NCBI GenBank assembly: GCA_028564675.1
Contig: JAOVVO010000422.1
Span: 1-64,000 of the forward strand
Origin: Onchocerca lupi
Taxonomy: Eukaryota > Nematoda > Chromadorea > Rhabditida > Onchocercidae
Direction: 5' to 3'
Length of the DNA stretch: 64,000 nt
Under the pieces are notes generated by a model, which saw nothing but the letters and a program-made list of their open reading frames with translations, was not told the origin of the DNA and ran no database searches. How positions within the stretch are numbered: position 1 is the first letter of the stretch; each line of letters opens with the position of its first letter. Of the stretch, positions 23,728-36,014 are shown one piece after another. The position numbers and the translations under genes are program-made.

Positions 23728-26635
23728 ATGAGTTCAGATGATGCTTCACGTTACTTAGAACGACAACGTCAAATGGCTTCAAGCGTAGTCACTGCACCAA
23801 GCACTCACCGACGCGCTTTACGTGAAGGTGAATGGGCATGTATTGATGCGAAATGTGCATACATCAACGCAGATCGTGTTAGCGTATGCGAACGTTGCGG
23901 CAAGGCTAAGCCACGTTCGAAAAATCGTGTGGGCCGTGAAATTGGAAAAGATGCAGCAGAAAAGTCAAAGGGATTGTTTGCTGCTGAAGATTGGGCGTGC
24001 ACTAAGTTAGATCCACTTCACTTTTTTTTTCTTGAGATTATTGCATATTTTACTTGAATTAAAGCTCATGTTAGGGAACTGAATTATAATGATATTGTAG
24101 AATCAAAATAATTATTAAATAATCGATTTAGCTGTAGTATTGGTTTGAAAAATCTGTGAGCTGTTAAGTTTATTCATTATGAGTATATGTAGCTTTACAT
24201 ACGTAGTCTTTGTGTAATAAGGCAGAAAAAGCACTAGCAAAAATAACAGAGACTGACAAAATTAGAGGTCGATAAGTTCCTACTGTAGTGAAGGAATTAC
24301 TGCTAATTATTAACTTTTGTCACCAAATTTTAGATGTGGTAATGTAAATTGGGCGCGAAGAACAGCGTGTAATATATGTAATGCACCAAAATTGGGTGAT
24401 CTGGAAGTACGAACTGGTATGTTTTGTAAAATAATTAAGTAAATAATTAGGCAAATAGGTTTTATGAGTTTAATGAATTAGTGAACATGTCTGATTTAAT
24501 AGTAAAGAGATGAGACTTTATGATAATAATTAATTAAGATTCGTAGGTGAAGTGGAAATTTACTTGCAGTGATACGTCATTTTCAGGTTACGGTGGTGGA
24601 TATATGGATCGACAGAATGTTGAATATATCGAACGAGAAGATGACGAAGAGTTTGATGAATTTGGTCGTAAAAAGAAGCGACGAAAATTAGATAACAAAA
24701 TGGAAGAGGTGTTGATTATTTTATATTCATTGATAAAATTTCATTATATTGTTAGAAGATACCGGTAAAAATCAGTATAATTACTTTGAATTATCTATCA
24801 CCGAAATTATCCCATCTTTTGTGATCATAAGATCATGTGTGAATCGGAACTTTTGAGAAAATTCCTGACAGTATATAATAAACATTCTTATTTGATCTAT
24901 TCCGCAGACTTCTATTGATGTCTTAATAGTTCGAGATTAAAATTCCGGGGAGTATATTCTGCTATGTTTTGATATTTTCAATCATATTTATCAATTCTTC
25001 ATAGGAAACCAAAGTGAACTATTCAAATATTCAAATCAAAATATATACTTCAGGAGCAGAAGATTGCTGAATCAGAGGAATCTGCGAAATACAACGAGAG
25101 GGAAAGTGATGAAGGGAAAGAAAAAATTAAAGAGATGAAAAGCGATGTCAAAGAGGCTCTGTCTGGTGACAACGATGAAGAGGTATGCAACATGCTGAGG
25201 TTTGCTTTTTACTTTTTGTTAGAAGTACTGTTTAGAACATTAGTCATATTGAATAAGGTAGTTTTTTTTTTTCTTATTTTTTGTGAAATGCCATGATAGT
25301 TGTATGTAAGGGAGTTGGATGTGATAAAAATTAGTTAGGAATTATATACCTGGAATATGTCCAGCGTGCGTTTGTGTCATATTGTTAAATGGTGCATTAA
25401 AGATAGCATAAATTTCTATTTAAAATTGTATCTTAATTTTTTCTCAAAGATGGAAGAAGAGGAAGAGGAAGAAGATGAAAATGATGCCGATTTGGATAAA
25501 TACGATTTAAGCGCCGATGAATTCGAAGTAGAAAATTTGAAGGCTAAAATAGCAGCTCGTAAAGCTGCCCTTGCATCATCAACCACAGAAATTCAAGTAA
25601 GGAGCGAATCAAAATGTTCATCAGAGTAAGGCTTCTAATTTTTTTCCACAATTTTTAGCTTTCTGTATGAACAAAAAAGCTCAGAAAGAAAAGTTGAGAG
25701 AACTGGTCTGAAAATTATCTGTTTTGCCTCTCTTTGATCTCATTTCTGTCAATAAAAATAAGATTACAGTATGATTATCGACGAGCGTATTTTATGATGA
25801 AGGAATACATATTAGCTCTGTGAAATGTAAATAGCCACTAATTTCTTGTAACATAATAAGTAATCGATATAAATTCACATAACATAATGATTATTATCAT
25901 AAATTCTAGTTGCTCATGTTCGTGCAGTGGTGGTGAATGTTCCTGTGAAGAAAGTGAAAGTGAGGAGGAACGCAAACGTTTCAGTCGAGATGTTGAGCGT
26001 GAAAAGGAAAAGAGTGATATCCGGAGTAAAGATCGTGATTCAACTCGTGATAAAGAAAAGGAAAAGGAACGAGATCGTGAACGTAGAGATGAGCGAGAAA
26101 GAAATCGATACGGTCATAGTCAGTGCAAGTTGGTTTTATTGTTAATTACGATCATCTTTGTATTGTTTCTGCAATTATCAAATAATTTTCTGAAAATTCA
26201 GAATTTTCAAACTGCAATAGTAGTTAGAAAATATTTTTAATATTCTGATAAAATAAAAGGATAGATATGAATAACATTTGAGCTCATTTTGAGAAAGGGT
26301 TTAGAGGAACATCTATAAGTAAAATCTGGAATGAACTGATGGGTGGTATTCGCTTAGCAAACATAAAATAAAGATGATAAGTTTCACTGAGCATAATACT
26401 TTATAAAAAACAGACAGATTTTCTGCTCTTAGATTTTCAAGTTTATATTCATATCCATATTATGTCTAAATGGAAAATGATATCATTCCAACCTCTTTTA
26501 ATGAATCCATTATCATCTAATTGTTTTTAAACTTAAAAAATTCATTTTCAAGAAATTTTGTTTAATTTTCTTAGAGAAAATTCACCACGTCGGCATCACA
26601 GTTCTTCGGTACATCGAGATAAAGAACGACGTTGA
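23728..26635 (+). CDS. ZRANB2: ZRANB2-like RanBP2-type zinc-finger splicing factor (353 aa)
   Basis: ZRANB2 is a nuclear RNA-binding protein that recognises GGU motifs and influences splice-site choice. Seven exons join in phase: 23728-24005, 24334-24416, 24587-24708, 25054-25182, 25450-25625, 25910-26122 and 26575-26635. Two RanBP2-type fingers are clear. The first has WACIDAKC and CERCGKAKPR, the second WACTKCGNVNWARRTACNIC. They are separated by EIGKDAAEKSKGLFAAEDW, as in the human protein. YGGGYMDRQNVEYIERED and YDEFGRKKK-like residues (here FDEFGRKKKRRK) follow. Then come an acidic stretch with DLDKYDLSADEFE and a highly charged RD/RE-rich tail in place of the long SR domain. The start is the only ATG after the upstream acceptor. 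A cysteine cluster, SCSCSGGECSC, lies at the exon 5-6 junction and is not in the human protein. Identity is certain; the tail is nematode-specific. Confidence 0.93.
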
Positions 26636-28565
26636 AAGAAATGAGCTTTGCGAAGGAAATGCAGATTTGATATTGCTAATGAAAAGAATTGTGGATTATG
26701 AAGAATTAGATTAAATAGCCATGTGGAAATTTTAATTAACGACGAGACTGATTTTCTCTTTGTAACTTTCAAAAATATTGAATCTGCTTCATATTAAGGA
26801 TTTTATTAAGTTGACAAACTTTCCAAATAAATCCTTTGTGATTTTTTGTATGTCTTTTTTCAGAATTTTTGAGCTTAAGATATCTGGTAACAAATGTGCA
26901 TAAAATTAATTTTTTTTGGAAATTATTCTGTTCTATTCTGAGTTGTCTGTCATCTTTGATTATGGCGGAAAAGAAACAGTAATAAATTTGCGGGTTTTGT
27001 AGGTTAGAAACAAGATATTTAAAGAACGAAATAAAGACGAACATTTTTTTTGTACAGTTAATGTCAATATTGAATGATATATTCTGCTCAAACCAATTTC
27101 TTTCGTTATTTATTCCCATATCAATAGTCATAATTCAAGTTTCTGTTAGATCTTAAGTTCTAGGACTTGTTCTGGGCATGAGCTTATTGCATGCCAAAAT
27201 TACGATTTTGATTTTTAATTGCGAATCAGATTTTATGTCGGTTGAAATTTTATTAGTCATCTCAAAGCTTTATTATTTTTGCAGTTGCAAAAATATATCG
27301 CAGTGTAAGATTTGAGTTATTTTTGATCAAAAACTACGATTTGTTGAAAATTACTTCCGAAATTTCAGCTTCTAACTCAGTGTTATTTAAAGTACGTATT
27401 TAGAGCTATGTTTCATTGCTTTTTTTTTTTTCAGATTGATATACTAGATAATACTAAACTTTTTCTAAATATGGGGTTTTATGAATTTCATAAGAGGGAT
27501 TCAGATTTTTGGATCTCAATGATGATATAAATATTAACGAGAGACGTATTAATGAGGGACGTTGATCTCAATAATGATATAAATATTAACGAGAGACGTT
27601 GTGTTAATTTGCTTATTTGTTGTTTCTTTTATTCTCGAAACGGTTATATGATTTCTTGTATGGTTATTTAGGAAATGTTTTTCTACTTAACACTTGTTTT
27701 TTTGCAATTTTTGCAACTAATATTGCGAAAAAAATTTCTTATGAAAAGTGTGGTTTTTTTCATTTGCTGTTCTGAATTCATAGACGACCAGTTTTTTCCA
27801 TACATTGTTTAATTTTTAAAGTTGAAAAGATTATTTATGTGTATGCTAATGAAGTCATGCATACATATATATCATAAAAGCAAAACTTAGCCATTTGACA
27901 TTGCCATAACACAGAAAAAAGTGCAGTTTCGCCTATTAGATGTTACTAACCATAAAAATATTATAACCCTGGATCATCATCATAATAAGAATTTTGATTC
28001 GTTAAAGTTAAACACGAGTAAATTGGCTGAAGATTAAAAGCAAAGAGAAATATTGGGAGAATGTGTGGGAGCGAAAAGCTGTTAAACTGAAAAATCATGC
28101 AATTCATTCCATTGTATGACTTCTTGGAATATGGTGCCGCAGTTATCTAAATCCGGTTATCAATATTTTTGTGCTTTCCAATTGATGTATTATGTCACTG
28201 GTGAAAATAAAAATACTTTCAGTCTTTTTCATTCAGTTTATTCAGAGAAATATTGATTCGATTATTTTACATTGCTTTTTTTTTCTAAGTCCGTTAATTA
28301 AATCATCTTGGTCTATCTCATTAAAATTGAAAGTTCAATGTAAAATTTACGGATCTGTTGGCCTATATTGTCGTTTAAAAATAGGATAAGGTTGGGAAGT
28401 TAGTAGGTCAAAATTTACATTGTGCATTCGTATACGAAATGCTAGATGGGCTGGCCGATCCACCAGATATTCTATTGTTTACCTGCATTTTTTTTTTTTT
28501 CAATATTGGTATTTACATGAAATTCATAATTTTTTCTTGTATTGCTTATAATTATTGTAATTTCA
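26636..28565. other. intergenic, one short tandem repeat
   Basis: No gene was recognised between ZRANB2 and the YIPF gene. A minus-strand open frame at 26769-27131 has AT-driven composition and no splice context. The 52-base duplication at 27512-27600 is listed separately. Confidence 0.5.
27512..27600. repeat. 52-base tandem duplication, 1.7 copies
   Basis: GATCTCAATGATGATATAAA and the following 16 bases at 27512 recur at 27564 with one difference, GATCTCAATAATG. The offset is 52 bases. The near identity of the copies indicates a recent event. Confidence 0.85.
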
Positions 28566-28580
28566 GTCACAGCTGGTCAA

Positions 28581-31127
28581 ATGGATAACTTACAATTTCA
28601 AAGTAAATTTTTTTAATTTATTCGAAGGGATATTCCATCCCCGATGTTGATGTTATTAAATAGAGGATTGTTGCAGATTTCGGACCAGATATTACAAATC
28701 CAAATAATGATCCTCGACCTCCGGGTGAGCTTGGAGATCAGTCTTATGTAAGTGATATATCACATTAAAATTGTGTGATTATTGATATTGTTGAAATGCT
28801 GTCGCATTTAAATAGATATTCTAAATTACTGTCGAGGAATTTCCTTTGTTTTGTTATGATTCTTCCCTATTATTTTGATTCTCCGGATACCAACTGGCGA
28901 TAATTATATTCAACACATGTTAGCACGCCAATGAAGGAAAATTACAGCTGTCAAGTAGCATTGTTGCTAAAAATTCTCTCCTGATATATCTTAGTAGTGG
29001 TGTCAAAATTGAATGAATGCATAATTTGAGATTTGCTTTTCCTAATCAATATTACAGCTGTTTACCTCTGATGTAATAAGAGGACGAAGTAGTACAGCAG
29101 CAAAGAAAAATTTCTTTTCTTTCGAATTTTACCAGCAGTATTTTGATGTTGACACTGATCAGGTTTGGGTTCGATTTTTGAATTTTTGCTTTTTTCTATT
29201 CTTCATTTTGATAGAGCCATCTTGCATAGAACGCTCAAGAAATCCCTATTATTTATATTAATTTTCGGTCATTTTATTTCAAAGTATTTCATTTTTAGGT
29301 ATTGTCGAGAATTTTGTATAGTATGTTGCCACGGTTTACATCCAATTTTATCACTGATCACATTCATCCACTTCCAGATTTATGGGGTATATTAAATAAA
29401 ATTTGGAAAAAAAAATTGTAAATTTCAGTGTTTATGTAGTTTAGTAATATTTTAATACTTTTTTATATTTTTACAACTATTTTCAGGACCCTTTTGGATA
29501 TCTGTTACTTTGATATTTTCCACAGCTATTTGCGGTAATCTTGCAAAATATATTCAATCATCAGGCACTAGTACAAGTTACCATTATGGAAGTGACTTTA
29601 GATTAGGTAAGAAATCTGGATATTTAATGGTCAAAATAAAATTCGAAGCATTCTGTTCATATTTACTGGTAATCTAAAATTCGCCATTAATTTTTGAATT
29701 TCAGTTACTGGAGCTTCAACGATTATTTTCTGTTATGTAGTATTGGTACCATTCCTTCTTTATTCTTTATTTTGGTATCGCAAATCATACTTACAATATT
29801 CATATTTGGATATACTTTGCGCTTATGGCTATAGTTTATCAATTTTTGTTCCTGTATCGGTTTGTGTCAAACTATAGCATCTTGGATATTTAATTTTTGA
29901 TGAACTTTCTAAAATTGTTTGAACCATTTTAGCTTTTGAATTCATTTTAAAAAAAATCGAAATTCGATTTTGTTATTTTCAAAATCGAAGATTTGAAATA
30001 TGCTGACCGATTTTTGGAGACGCTTTTTCAGGATATTTTTCTATCAATTACTTACTGTCATTATGGTACTGCACTGTTAATATCATTTGTCATGAACAAT
30101 TTCAAATATGACAACAACTGTTATTCTTTTCGATCTCAAAAGACTTCTGGCAGAAATTAATAATATCATATTTTTCCTATCGATATCTTTCAGATTCTTT
30201 GGGTCTTACAAGCACAGTGGTTTCGTTGGATTCTTATATTTTTATCAGTTGCGCTAAGTGGATCAGTGCTTGTAAGCAGCATATGGCCCGCCGTTAAAAA
30301 TGATCGCAACAAAGCAGTAAGCAAAATGTTTACTTTGAGAAATTTTATTAATTTTAGTATGACCACTTTGTATTTATCCAACAGGTCATTAGTAACTGTT
30401 TCGTTATGTCATTTGTGACTTGGATTCTGAAAAACTAATGGACAATTTCTTATCAAACTTGTTCGGCAGTTATATGAGGTAATTCGTTGAATGCAGTCTA
30501 ATGATGAAGGCGACGCATTCAATTTGGAAGTTGTAAACAGGAAACAGAAAATGAAATAATAATGCACTGAAAGTTCAAGTTATTCGAGAATTCCTGATAG
30601 TCTATAAAATACGAATCCTAGAGCGAAAATTCATTTCCAGGATATGTATTCAGAACGAAAATGCATTTCCAAGATATGTCTAGACATGTAAATCAATGAG
30701 TAGAACATCCCATATGGAATTTCCTGATTTCAATTTCAGTTTCGAAAATGATCAAGAACTCGGTTCTTTTCAGATCGCTCTGGGGACGATACTTAGCATT
30801 TTGCTGTTACATTCGTTAGTTGCTGTTGGCTTTAAAGAATATTACTTCGATGTATCCTTGCCAAGCCGACTTGAGATCGAAAACTTCCATCTGTTACATC
30901 AGCAAGTTCAAAGCATTGAGCATTCACATGCGCAGTTGAAAGTTACTTCTATGGAGAGCAATTCAATAGCGCCAAATGAAACAAGAGTGCAGCAAGTTAA
31001 AATGAAGACGAAAGAAGATAGCAGAAGCATTGGAAAGAAGGAAAATAATGTTGTAACAAAAATTACAGAACAGGTTAATGCCACTATGGTATCAAAAGTT
31101 GCAACAAAAATTTCGAAGCCAGTTTAA
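28581..31127 (+). CDS. YIPF1/2: YIPF1/YIPF2-like Golgi Yip1-domain membrane protein (345 aa)
   Basis: Yip1-domain proteins are five-span Golgi/late-Golgi membrane proteins that bind Rab GTPases. Eight exons join in phase: 28581-28602, 28677-28747, 29058-29162, 29299-29386, 29487-29606, 29705-29859, 30194-30316 and 30774-31127. The N-terminus starts MDNLQFQNFG, like the MDDLQFEEFG of the human proteins. The signature FFSFEFYQQYFDVDTDQV follows, then LWGPFWISVTLIFSTAICGN, ILCAYGYSLSIFVPV-like residues, LSGSVLVSSIWPAV and a last helix with ILSILLLHSLVAVGF. All are in the family order. A TTTCAG acceptor 14 bases before the ATG supports this start and suggests spliced-leader addition. The cytosolic/luminal tail after the last helix is about 90 residues, longer than in the human proteins and Lys/Glu-rich. 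Distinguishing YIPF1 from YIPF2 is not possible here. Confidence 0.92.
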
Positions 31128-33474
31128 TTCGCGTATATAATTCTACTTAATAATATATTTCTGCTGCGATTAATGACTTGATGCATTATAATCGAAAGTT
31201 TTCTCCTGTAAATTTTCGTTAGTCATTTTTCAGCGAAAATTGTCCATGAAAAAAAAAGACATAAACGAATGTGATCATAATGAAAAATAGAAATTATTCC
31301 TTTTTCTTTATATTAATCATCTCTTTATTTTAGAAAGCTAAAATTCTTTAACACTGAATATTATTTATAAATAATGCACTAAACTTACATTTACTGGCAC
31401 CGTTTTTTCCGCACAACATGTTTGAACCATTCTGTTCTGGAAATTTTGAAAGTCACTTTTTTGGGAATTTATCAATTGGTTATTAATCATTGGGAACCTT
31501 ATATTTTTATATCTTTAGTGTTTGTCAATTATTTCGTTTCATTGGAGTTGGACAATCGGCAAATAGGTCAACAGTTGTAGAAAATTTTTCTGAATTTCCT
31601 GTCTCCGAAAAAAAATAATTTATTTCAAAGCACTGATCATTTTCAGTTTCTTTTCTATTATTTAGGAAGAACAGTCTATTATATTATCCTAGTTGAGACA
31701 TACGGCGGACTTTTTGGAAGCATTTCTAAAACTCCAATGCATCGATTGAATTGGAAGCAGTGACTTGCGCCACATTTATTAATTTTATTTTGGTACAGTT
31801 AATCACTAAAAACGTTTTCAAAAACTGGGATAAATAAGTGAAATATATGGATCGAATCTTTGCGAGCTTGGATTATTTCGAAATACAGAAGAAGAATTTC
31901 TTATCATGATGATACAGTTGAGAAGATGAATAAAATCTGTAAAGAAAGGCAAGATTCATTTCCAGATTCTCATGAATTTGTTAGGTGTGGCTAATTACTA
32001 TGTTGGTTCCGTGGCTAGAGTAATTCTCATTCGAAAATTTGATAGCCTTCTAATCATTGAAATTTATGGATAAAACTATAAACGAAAAGGAGAAAAGGGA
32101 AGAAAAATAAAAAATATTGAATAAAATAGGTTCAAAAAGTTTAATACATGTTTATCAGTATGAAAAAATGGATGATGGGAACTTGGATTTAAATGATAAT
32201 TAAGATTAAGACCTCGGAACTTACCGGAAGGTTTCGAAAGGTGTGTTGTTAACAAAATTTCTTCATAATTTTCGAATGCGGAATTTAAAGTTGCCATCCA
32301 AAGCTTGCATGTGATCAAAAAATTTATAGGATATACGGAACTTAAGAAATAATTTTATTCGGGAAAATTGAACTGCGAAAGGTTGGTTTTGTAGATTTCG
32401 CTGTATATTTTAGTGAATTTATCGAATTTTTACTTGAGAAGACGATGCTGCAATTTCTTGTAAACTAGGATAGGCATTAATAAAAAATTGTTGAATTTTT
32501 GAGTCAAATTATTGGGTGAGATTATGGAATCTCTGAGAAAAATTAGTCGAGATTTGAGGAACTGATAGATAAGATTTGGTTACAAAGAATATTATCATTT
32601 GAAGATTATTGATAGTTTCCCGATTTTCTTGCATTTTCTCTTTTTTTTTTTTCTTGGTAGGCCCAGTTTGTTAGCACAAAGCAAAAGGCGTTGAACAACT
32701 TCTATGTTTTTCGAATTAAAAAAAAAATAGTATTTTTTCGGGAGGGGGATCCTAAATTTGCTTCGAGTTTTCGAGCTTAGAGATTTATATCATGAAACAA
32801 AAATATCAGATTGGAATGATTCTAAAATGCGGATTCTGCCACTTTTTTTTTTTTTTTTTTTTTTAAATAGTGTCAGATGTATAGATTATTGTAAGTCATC
32901 CCAAAAAGATGGAATGTTTCTAAACTTCAAAATTTTTTATCTCAGAATTCCATTAATTAGATGCTCGAATTCATGGCTATGAGGTTCACAATCAGAAAAT
33001 CACGTTATTGCATTTTCTTTTTTTTAGGCAAAGAGAAATGAAAATCAGTTCAAATGCTGAGTGTTTCTTCGCTTTTTTCCAGATTTAATTTAAAAAGAAA
33101 TATTCACTGGAATGCGAGTCGTCAAGAATATAAATTATCTGTGTGGAAAGTTTCATTTTTATTAAAAATTTGAGAGGAAAAATATTTAGTTAAAGAAATA
33201 CGTTACATCAACTTTCACTTCTGGAGTGAGAATGATATGTCCACGGATCTTTGTCATTGATGTACGTCGAATGCATGAGTGAGAGAAAATGCGGTCATCT
33301 TCGAAAGTATATTACCATAATATAGAATGAAATGAAGCCATTGCTTTGAAATAAATAGTAACCATTGAGATTTGACAAAAATCAATTGTAGCAGCAAAAA
33401 AGAAATTCAGAATCCATGAAAAAATAAGGAAAGAAGATGGAAAATATTGCTTCATTCATTAATCTATTAATTAA
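31128..33474. other. intergenic, nothing recognised
   Basis: This is AT-rich DNA between the YIPF gene and the Helitron remnant. It includes T-runs near 32640 and 32843-32864. Short open frames lack splice context and protein-like composition. Confidence 0.5.
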
Positions 33475-35460
33475 TCTATATAAATAAAAATGTAAGTATT
33501 CGTTATTTTTGACATAACGTTGCTTTCAAATAGGCTCGAGTTTTTATAGACATACTTACTTTTTTTTTTTACCTGTAGAATCTGGTATCCCAATTTTAGG
33601 ATAAACATGTTTAATGCCAAAACACGAAATTTCACAACAAAATGAGGTCAATCAATCAATCAAGGCGATATGCTGAGGAGGAGGAGCCCCGCAAGATTCA
33701 AAAGATCAGAATTTCAGAGCTTGAGTCAATTTTAGTAACACAGTTCGACGACAATAGGAGCTACAAATCAACGACACAAGCAACAATTCACTACGATAGG
33801 CAGACTGTACATCGTGCTTTCCAATCAAAATGAATGCTTCTTTCTTCGCATGTTGTTGATAAATGCTCCGATCCAACGTCTTTCCATCAATTGAGAATTG
33901 TTTATGGCGTAATACATGCCACTTTTTGTAGTGCACGTCAAGCTCTCAATTTATTGGAAAACGACCATACTAGGATGTATACATTAATGACGCGTGCAAC
34001 AGGTCACATCCAAATTAAATTCGCGCATTATTTGCAATCAAATTCACCTCCATTCTCCTTTATTTTCGACAAAGTTATGGAAGAAATATAATTCATAGAT
34101 GGCTGAAGATATTTTCCGTCAAATAATTGATAAATTGCAAGGGAAATCCAAATATAAATATGGATTTCACAACAGAAATCTACAGCGTTGATAATAATTG
34201 AAAATTTGTGCTTAGAAATCAAATCTCCAGTCAATATCAACGCTTTGTTGTAGAAAAAATAAAAGCAAATTGCCAGTAACAGGGTTGGAGAAATCTTTTT
34301 CTTATATATTCCAGGAGGAACTGGCAAAAGTTCCTAATTAAATTGATTCTGGCAGCAATTCAATTTCAAAATGACATAGCCTTAATTCTTGCAGAATAGC
34401 TGCGACATTGCTACCAGATGGAAGAACCGCTCATTCTGCTTTGAAATTGCTTTGAACATCAATTCATTGAAGTTCCTATGTGCAGCATTTTCAAAGCATC
34501 CGTCATGGGAAAAGTACTGCAGAAATGTAAACTTATTGTTTGGGATGAATGCACAATAGCGCAAAAAAATTCGTTCGAGGCTCTCGATCATTGCGTGATT
34601 TGCTTGGAAATATCAAACCATCTGAGAACGCATTAACATTGCTTATAGGAGATTTCAGACAAACATTACCTATAATTCCTCGATCGACACCAGCAGACAA
34701 ATAAATGCTTGCCTGAAATATTACACCCTTTAGCGACACGTAAAGAATTAAAATTAACTACAAATATGCCAGTTGCAAAACAATCGATCAGCTAAGATAT
34801 TCTCACATATATTGCTGGGAACTGGGAAAGGTGCCGATTAATTTGGCCTCAGGATTGCTTCATAACTTCTGTAATTTAGTGACGTTAAAAGAAAAATTAT
34901 TGAGGAAGTATTTTCCAATATCCAGACCAATTATAAGAGTCACAATTAGTTGCCAAGAACAAAGAACTTAACAATACTATCCAGTCTAACATTCAAAGCG
35001 GTGCAGTCATATGCAGGTCCAACAACATTGCTGTTGAAGCAGAAGAAGTGGTTAATTATCAAACAGAATTTTTGAATTCATTCAATCTGTCAGGGATGCC
35101 CGCCACGTATTGCAGTTGAAAATCGATGTGCCATTTATCATGTTGCCATATTTCGATCTTCTTTTTTTGTTCCAGAATCGGCATATTAACAAGCAAAGCT
35201 TTGCAGTAAAAAAATTAATGAGCAATGTTGCAGAAGCAACAATTTTGACAGGATCTTTCAAAGATGCAGATATTCTCATTCCTCGTATTACTATGATTTT
35301 AATGGACAAGTCATTTCAATTTAAGAGATTGCAATTCCCAATTCGACTGGCAACTACTTGTTTATCATATAAAAGATTTGTTAGCTTCGGATGAAACCAA
35401 GCATTCTCTTCGGATCAGTTAAAAGGAAACATAATGAATTGATTAATCTATAAAGGGATT
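33475..35460 (+). mobile_element. decayed Helitron (Rep/helicase) remnant
   Basis: Several frames on the plus strand align in order with Helitron helicase proteins. At 33834-34091 TSFHQLRIVYGVIHATF is followed by ALNLLENDH. At about 34395 comes RIAATLLPDGRTAHSA, near 34540 IVWDECTIA (Walker B), near 34661 GDFRQTLPIIPRSTPAD, near 35050 YQTEFLNSFNLSGMP and at 35110-35394 EATILTGSFK with LIPRITMI and FQFKRLQFPIRLA. Many stops and frameshifts separate them, and the region encoding the Rep nuclease is not recognisable. A TCTATATAAATAAAAATG start at 33475 resembles known Helitron 5' ends. The 3' end is uncertain: the helicase is cut off just after the conserved FPIRLA block and no terminal hairpin was located. 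No intact protein can be made. Confidence 0.82.
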
Positions 35461-36014
35461 TAATAATAAAATAATATTGCCAGTATAATTATGCAGACGA
35501 AAAAAATTATCCGACTTGTGAAGAAAACAAAAATAATATGAATTAAGGAGTAAAGTCTGAAAATGTGTCCAACAACGATTTTTTTGAAGAGAAAATTCAA
35601 TAATTTGTAAAGAATTTCAAACTGATATCATTATCCATTCACATTTATTTTTTAATTTTTCACTTTATTTTTTCATGTTTTCGATATCAAATTTTTATTA
35701 TTCTCATAATTAATAATTTCTCATAGGCATAATATGTTTCTCGGCAAAGCAAACAGGCCATTTCCTTAATGAATTTCATTCCAATATGGACGTTTATTAC
35801 GGTCAGTCAGTTGAAATTATTAAAATTAAGTTATTTGGTTGCATTATTAAAATGAGATTATTAAATTTGTAGCTTCGGCTCGACGTGGAATTTATTTCAG
35901 AGAAGAACCTTCCTAAGTTATCATTCATGATTTGTAAAACTATTTGGGTGAAGAAACGTTATTCTGTTTATGTTTTCAAAAACTTGATTAGTGCTTAAAA
36001 TTCAAAATATCTTT
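35461..36014. other. intergenic, nothing recognised
   Basis: This is AT-rich sequence between the Helitron remnant and the stop codon of the minus-strand gene at 36 kb. No features were recognised. Confidence 0.4.

Noticed and set aside
26769..27131. 120-codon minus-strand open frame
   Set aside because: The composition is Ile/Asn/Lys/Phe-rich as expected from AT-rich DNA, with no splice or homology support.
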